Shown here: in pieces, positions 33,503 to 35,262 of the stretch
How the letters are laid out: each line of letters starts with the position of its first letter
Numbering within the stretch: position 1 is the first letter of the stretch
From: an uncultured Lachnospiraceae bacterium
GTDB taxonomy: Bacteria > Bacillota > Clostridia > Lachnospirales > Lachnospiraceae
Direction of reading: 5' to 3'
Length of the DNA stretch: 35,262 nucleotides
Assembly (NCBI GenBank): GCA_910588875.1
Contig: CAJURT010000037.1
Location: 1-35,262 of the forward strand
Notes under the pieces: model-generated
Told to the model about the DNA's origin: nothing
Database searches by the model: none
Seen by the model: only the letters and a program-made list of their open reading frames with translations
Position numbers and translations under genes: made by a program

Positions 33503-34729
33503 CTACTCTGCTGTGGTTTCCTCTGCTGCCTCACCAGCCTGGCCGTCTGTTTCTGCCTGTTCCTCCTGAGCCCCATTCTGGTTTTCCTGAGTTTCCTGGG
33601 TGTCAGCCTGGTCCCCATCCTTCTTCCCTTGTCCGGAAGTAATCACAGAAGAAGTAGTGGAAGCAGCTTCTTCAGGCTCTTGTGCTGTTTCCTGGGTATC
33701 AGCTGTGGTGGATTCCGCATCCCCCTCTGCTTCCTGTCCCTCGGCAGGCTCCTCCTCTACCTTCTCACTGCACGTTACACGGATCGTCAAAACCCCATTC
33801 TTATTCATAACCACAAAAGAATTTCCCGTGTCCGTGGTATCGGCGTGGCCATCCTCCAACGTACCCGCCAAGGCTAATTCATAAACCTCATTTCCCTTGG
33901 TCTCTCCCAGACATGCAACCAGCATCTTCTGATATCCCTGGTCAAAGATATCCCGATCCTCCTCTGAGGGCGCAATGCCGCGGTTGTAGGCAAGTTCGAA
34001 TGTATAAGGTACATACTTCTCGGAATCCTGCTTTACAATCTTTGAATAAGAAGCAGAAATAATGTCCTGCTTATCCTCATTCCTGAAAATGCTATATTTT
34101 ACTGCCTCATTATCATTCCCGGAATAGGTATCTGTCGGATACATATTGGAGTAATCGATGCTCATGTCACCGGTCTCGCTCCCGTCCTCGCTGGCTAAGG
34201 ATGCCGCTTCTGCTGCCGCTTTGGCCTCCTCTATGACCTTCGCACGCCTCTCCTTAATATCCTTATAAAGTTCACCCGACATCTCCAGGAAATACTTGTC
34301 CATGAAGACCTTCATCTCTGCCTGGTAATGAGCCCTCAGGGTCGATGCCGCATACGTCCTGGTCTTTGCCTCTGCAACCGCCGCGTCAATGGCCATCTTC
34401 GCCTTATTGGGAGTCGGTTTGGAAGCCTTACGTTCTGCAGCCCGTGCTTCCCTTGCCAGCTGCTCGTCTGTCTTCTCCAGGCGATGCCCGTCAGAAGCCA
34501 GCTTATATCCTTCCACCTCCGTGTCACTCATCATATATCCGCCCGGAGCCAGATGGTAAACCAACCCGGTATCCGGATCTGTGAACCAGCCCTGGCCTGC
34601 GGTAGTTCCATTATCATATTGGTACAACCAGCCGTTGCCATCCTGTATCCACCCTGCGAATGAGGGCACCACCATAGCTGCACTCAGCGATGCTGCAATA
34701 AACGATGTTACAAATATCTTTTTTCTCAT
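33503..34729 (-). CDS. Secreted protein with wall-binding repeat, helical region and acidic tail
   Basis: Exported protein of 408 residues. The signal peptide ends at about residue 25 (PSFA). Residues about 26-85 are wall-binding-like aromatic repeats ending in GYKLASDGHRL. Residues about 88-180 are Ala/Lys/Glu-rich and probably helical. A central region (about 205-325) has no recognised domain (SYSKIVKQDSEKYVPYTFELAYNRG, YQKMLVACLGETKGNEVYELA). The last 80 residues are a low-complexity Glu/Thr/Gln/Ala tail. ATG 34729 follows TGGAGGG. Function is unknown; the repeat ties it to the two small wall-binding proteins nearby. Confidence 0.82.
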   Translation of the reverse strand: MRKKIFVTSFIAASLSAAMVVPSFAGWIQDGNGWLYQYDNGTTAGQGWFTDPDTGLVYHLAPGGYMMSDTEVEGYKLASDGHRLEKTDEQLAREARAAERKASKPTPNKAKMAIDAAVAEAKTRTYAASTLRAHYQAEMKVFMDKYFLEMSGELYKDIKERRAKVIEEAKAAAEAASLASEDGSETGDMSIDYSNMYPTDTYSGNDNEAVKYSIFRNEDKQDIISASYSKIVKQDSEKYVPYTFELAYNRGIAPSEEDRDIFDQGYQKMLVACLGETKGNEVYELALAGTLEDGHADTTDTGNSFVVMNKNGVLTIRVTCSEKVEEEPAEGQEAEGDAESTTADTQETAQEPEEAASTTSSVITSGQGKKDGDQADTQETQENQNGAQEEQAETDGQAGEAAEETTAE

Positions 34730-34838
34730 AGAATAATTCCCTCCAGCTTTACCGCATTCTCATTTTTTGTATAAAAAGCATATCATACTTTTATTTATCC
34801 ATCAACTATCCAAATCATGAAGTTTCTATAACTTTTTA

Positions 34839-35262
34839 TTAATTCGTTGGAAGAAAAATGTAATAATATTCAATCGTGCAGGAGGCGGTAACTAACCAGC
34901 GGCTGTTTCCTGCCTGCCATGCCAAGTCCTCCGGCACTCCCATCTTGATTAGGTTTCGCACTTTTGTCCTTGGTTTCTTCCCTTGTTTCCCTATACACAT
35001 ACGGATTCTGTGATAGAGCCATCCATTGATGTCTTCTATGTTGTTCTTCATGCTTGCTATTCCGTAATAGTTTAGCCATCCTCTTGTACACCTTGATTTT
35101 CTCAAGGTTTGGGTTGATGGACTGCACTGATCTACGGGAAGATAAATCTTTCAGCTTCGACTTAAACTTCTTTCATGACTTTACATGAACCCGGTCATAA
35201 ATGCCGCTTCCGTTCCTTCCCAATGCAAAGCCAAGAAACTTAAAATTTCGGATTGCAAACAC
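34839..35262 (-). pseudogene. Group II intron reverse transcriptase/maturase remnant (C-terminal part)
   Basis: The minus strand encodes the end of a group II intron-encoded protein: FKFLGFALGRNGSGIYDRVHVKS, then SINPNLEKIKVY, RGWLNYYGIASMKNNIEDING, and KPRTKVRNLIKMGVPEDLAWQAGNSRW. It is broken in three ways. A TGA replaces a family Trp codon at 35173-35175. A frameshift near 35085-35100 separates the two halves. The C-terminus diverges after GNSRW. The fragment continues off the right edge. No intron domain V-like sequence is evident in the 110 bases after it, so it looks like an immobile relic. Confidence 0.85.

Noticed and set aside
34870..35127. Separate 85-codon gene at the right edge
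   Set aside because: It is the upstream part of the frameshifted group II intron ORF; its later codons are out of frame with the conserved maturase sequence.

Overview
The window looks like chromosome of a moderately GC-rich Lachnospiraceae-type Clostridium (Bacillota). The reasons are strong AGGAGG-type ribosome sites, two BMP/DUF3798-type ABC importers, a TM1266-family regulator, glucan/choline-binding-like cell-wall repeats and a clostridial group II intron ORF remnant. The genus cannot be fixed from sequence alone. Almost everything lies on the minus strand; only the Cu/Zn-SOD gene and one small lipoprotein are on the plus strand. I see no tRNA, rRNA, CRISPR array or complete mobile element, and no gene-free stretch longer than 300 bases.

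Layout by position: (1) 1-3369 is a three-gene four-carbon sugar-acid operon (HIBADH-family dehydrogenase, DUF1537 kinase, PdxA-like dehydrogenase). Its promoter carries a perfect palindrome between the -35 and -10 boxes, and its last gene is cut off at about base 46, apparently by a foreign element. (2) 3530-4941 holds a leaderless Cu/Zn-SOD-like protein convergent with a secreted CAP/SCP-domain protein that has a DKPxTP repeat. (3) 5114-7968 is an operon of a HIT hydrolase, a membrane protein with a zinc ribbon and leucine-rich repeats, and a TM1266/ACT-like regulator, ending in a clear terminator. (4) 8102-15406 is a seven-gene nucleoside-type uptake operon: Crp/Fnr regulator, BMP lipoprotein, ATPase, two permeases, an amidohydrolase homologue lacking its metal ligands, and a uridine-phosphorylase-family enzyme. 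(5) 15538-21428 is a second ABC importer of the same architecture whose binding protein is a DUF3798 lipoprotein, with its own promoter, an internal attenuator-like leader and a terminal hairpin cluster.

(6) 21481-24782 is a three-gene cassette: an SPFH/YdjL-like protein with three C-terminal zinc ribbons, a double-zinc-ribbon tail-anchored protein, and a TPM-domain membrane protein. This is the best candidate in the window for a poorly described system, probably membrane or envelope related. (7) 24874-28454 has housekeeping genes: gltX, an M18 aminopeptidase and a HAD phosphatase. (8) 28475-34729 is a cell-surface region: three secreted proteins with cell-wall-binding repeats sharing a GY-x3-DG end motif, a MATE transporter paired with an O-antigen-ligase/Wzy-like polymerase, and a small lipoprotein. 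(9) 34839-35262 is a decayed group II intron reverse transcriptase/maturase fragment running off the right edge.

The two importers are head to tail and separated by the hairpin cluster and the Crp-family gene. The phosphorylase suggests that the downstream one feeds nucleosides to phosphorolysis; the substrate of the DUF3798 system cannot be read from sequence.
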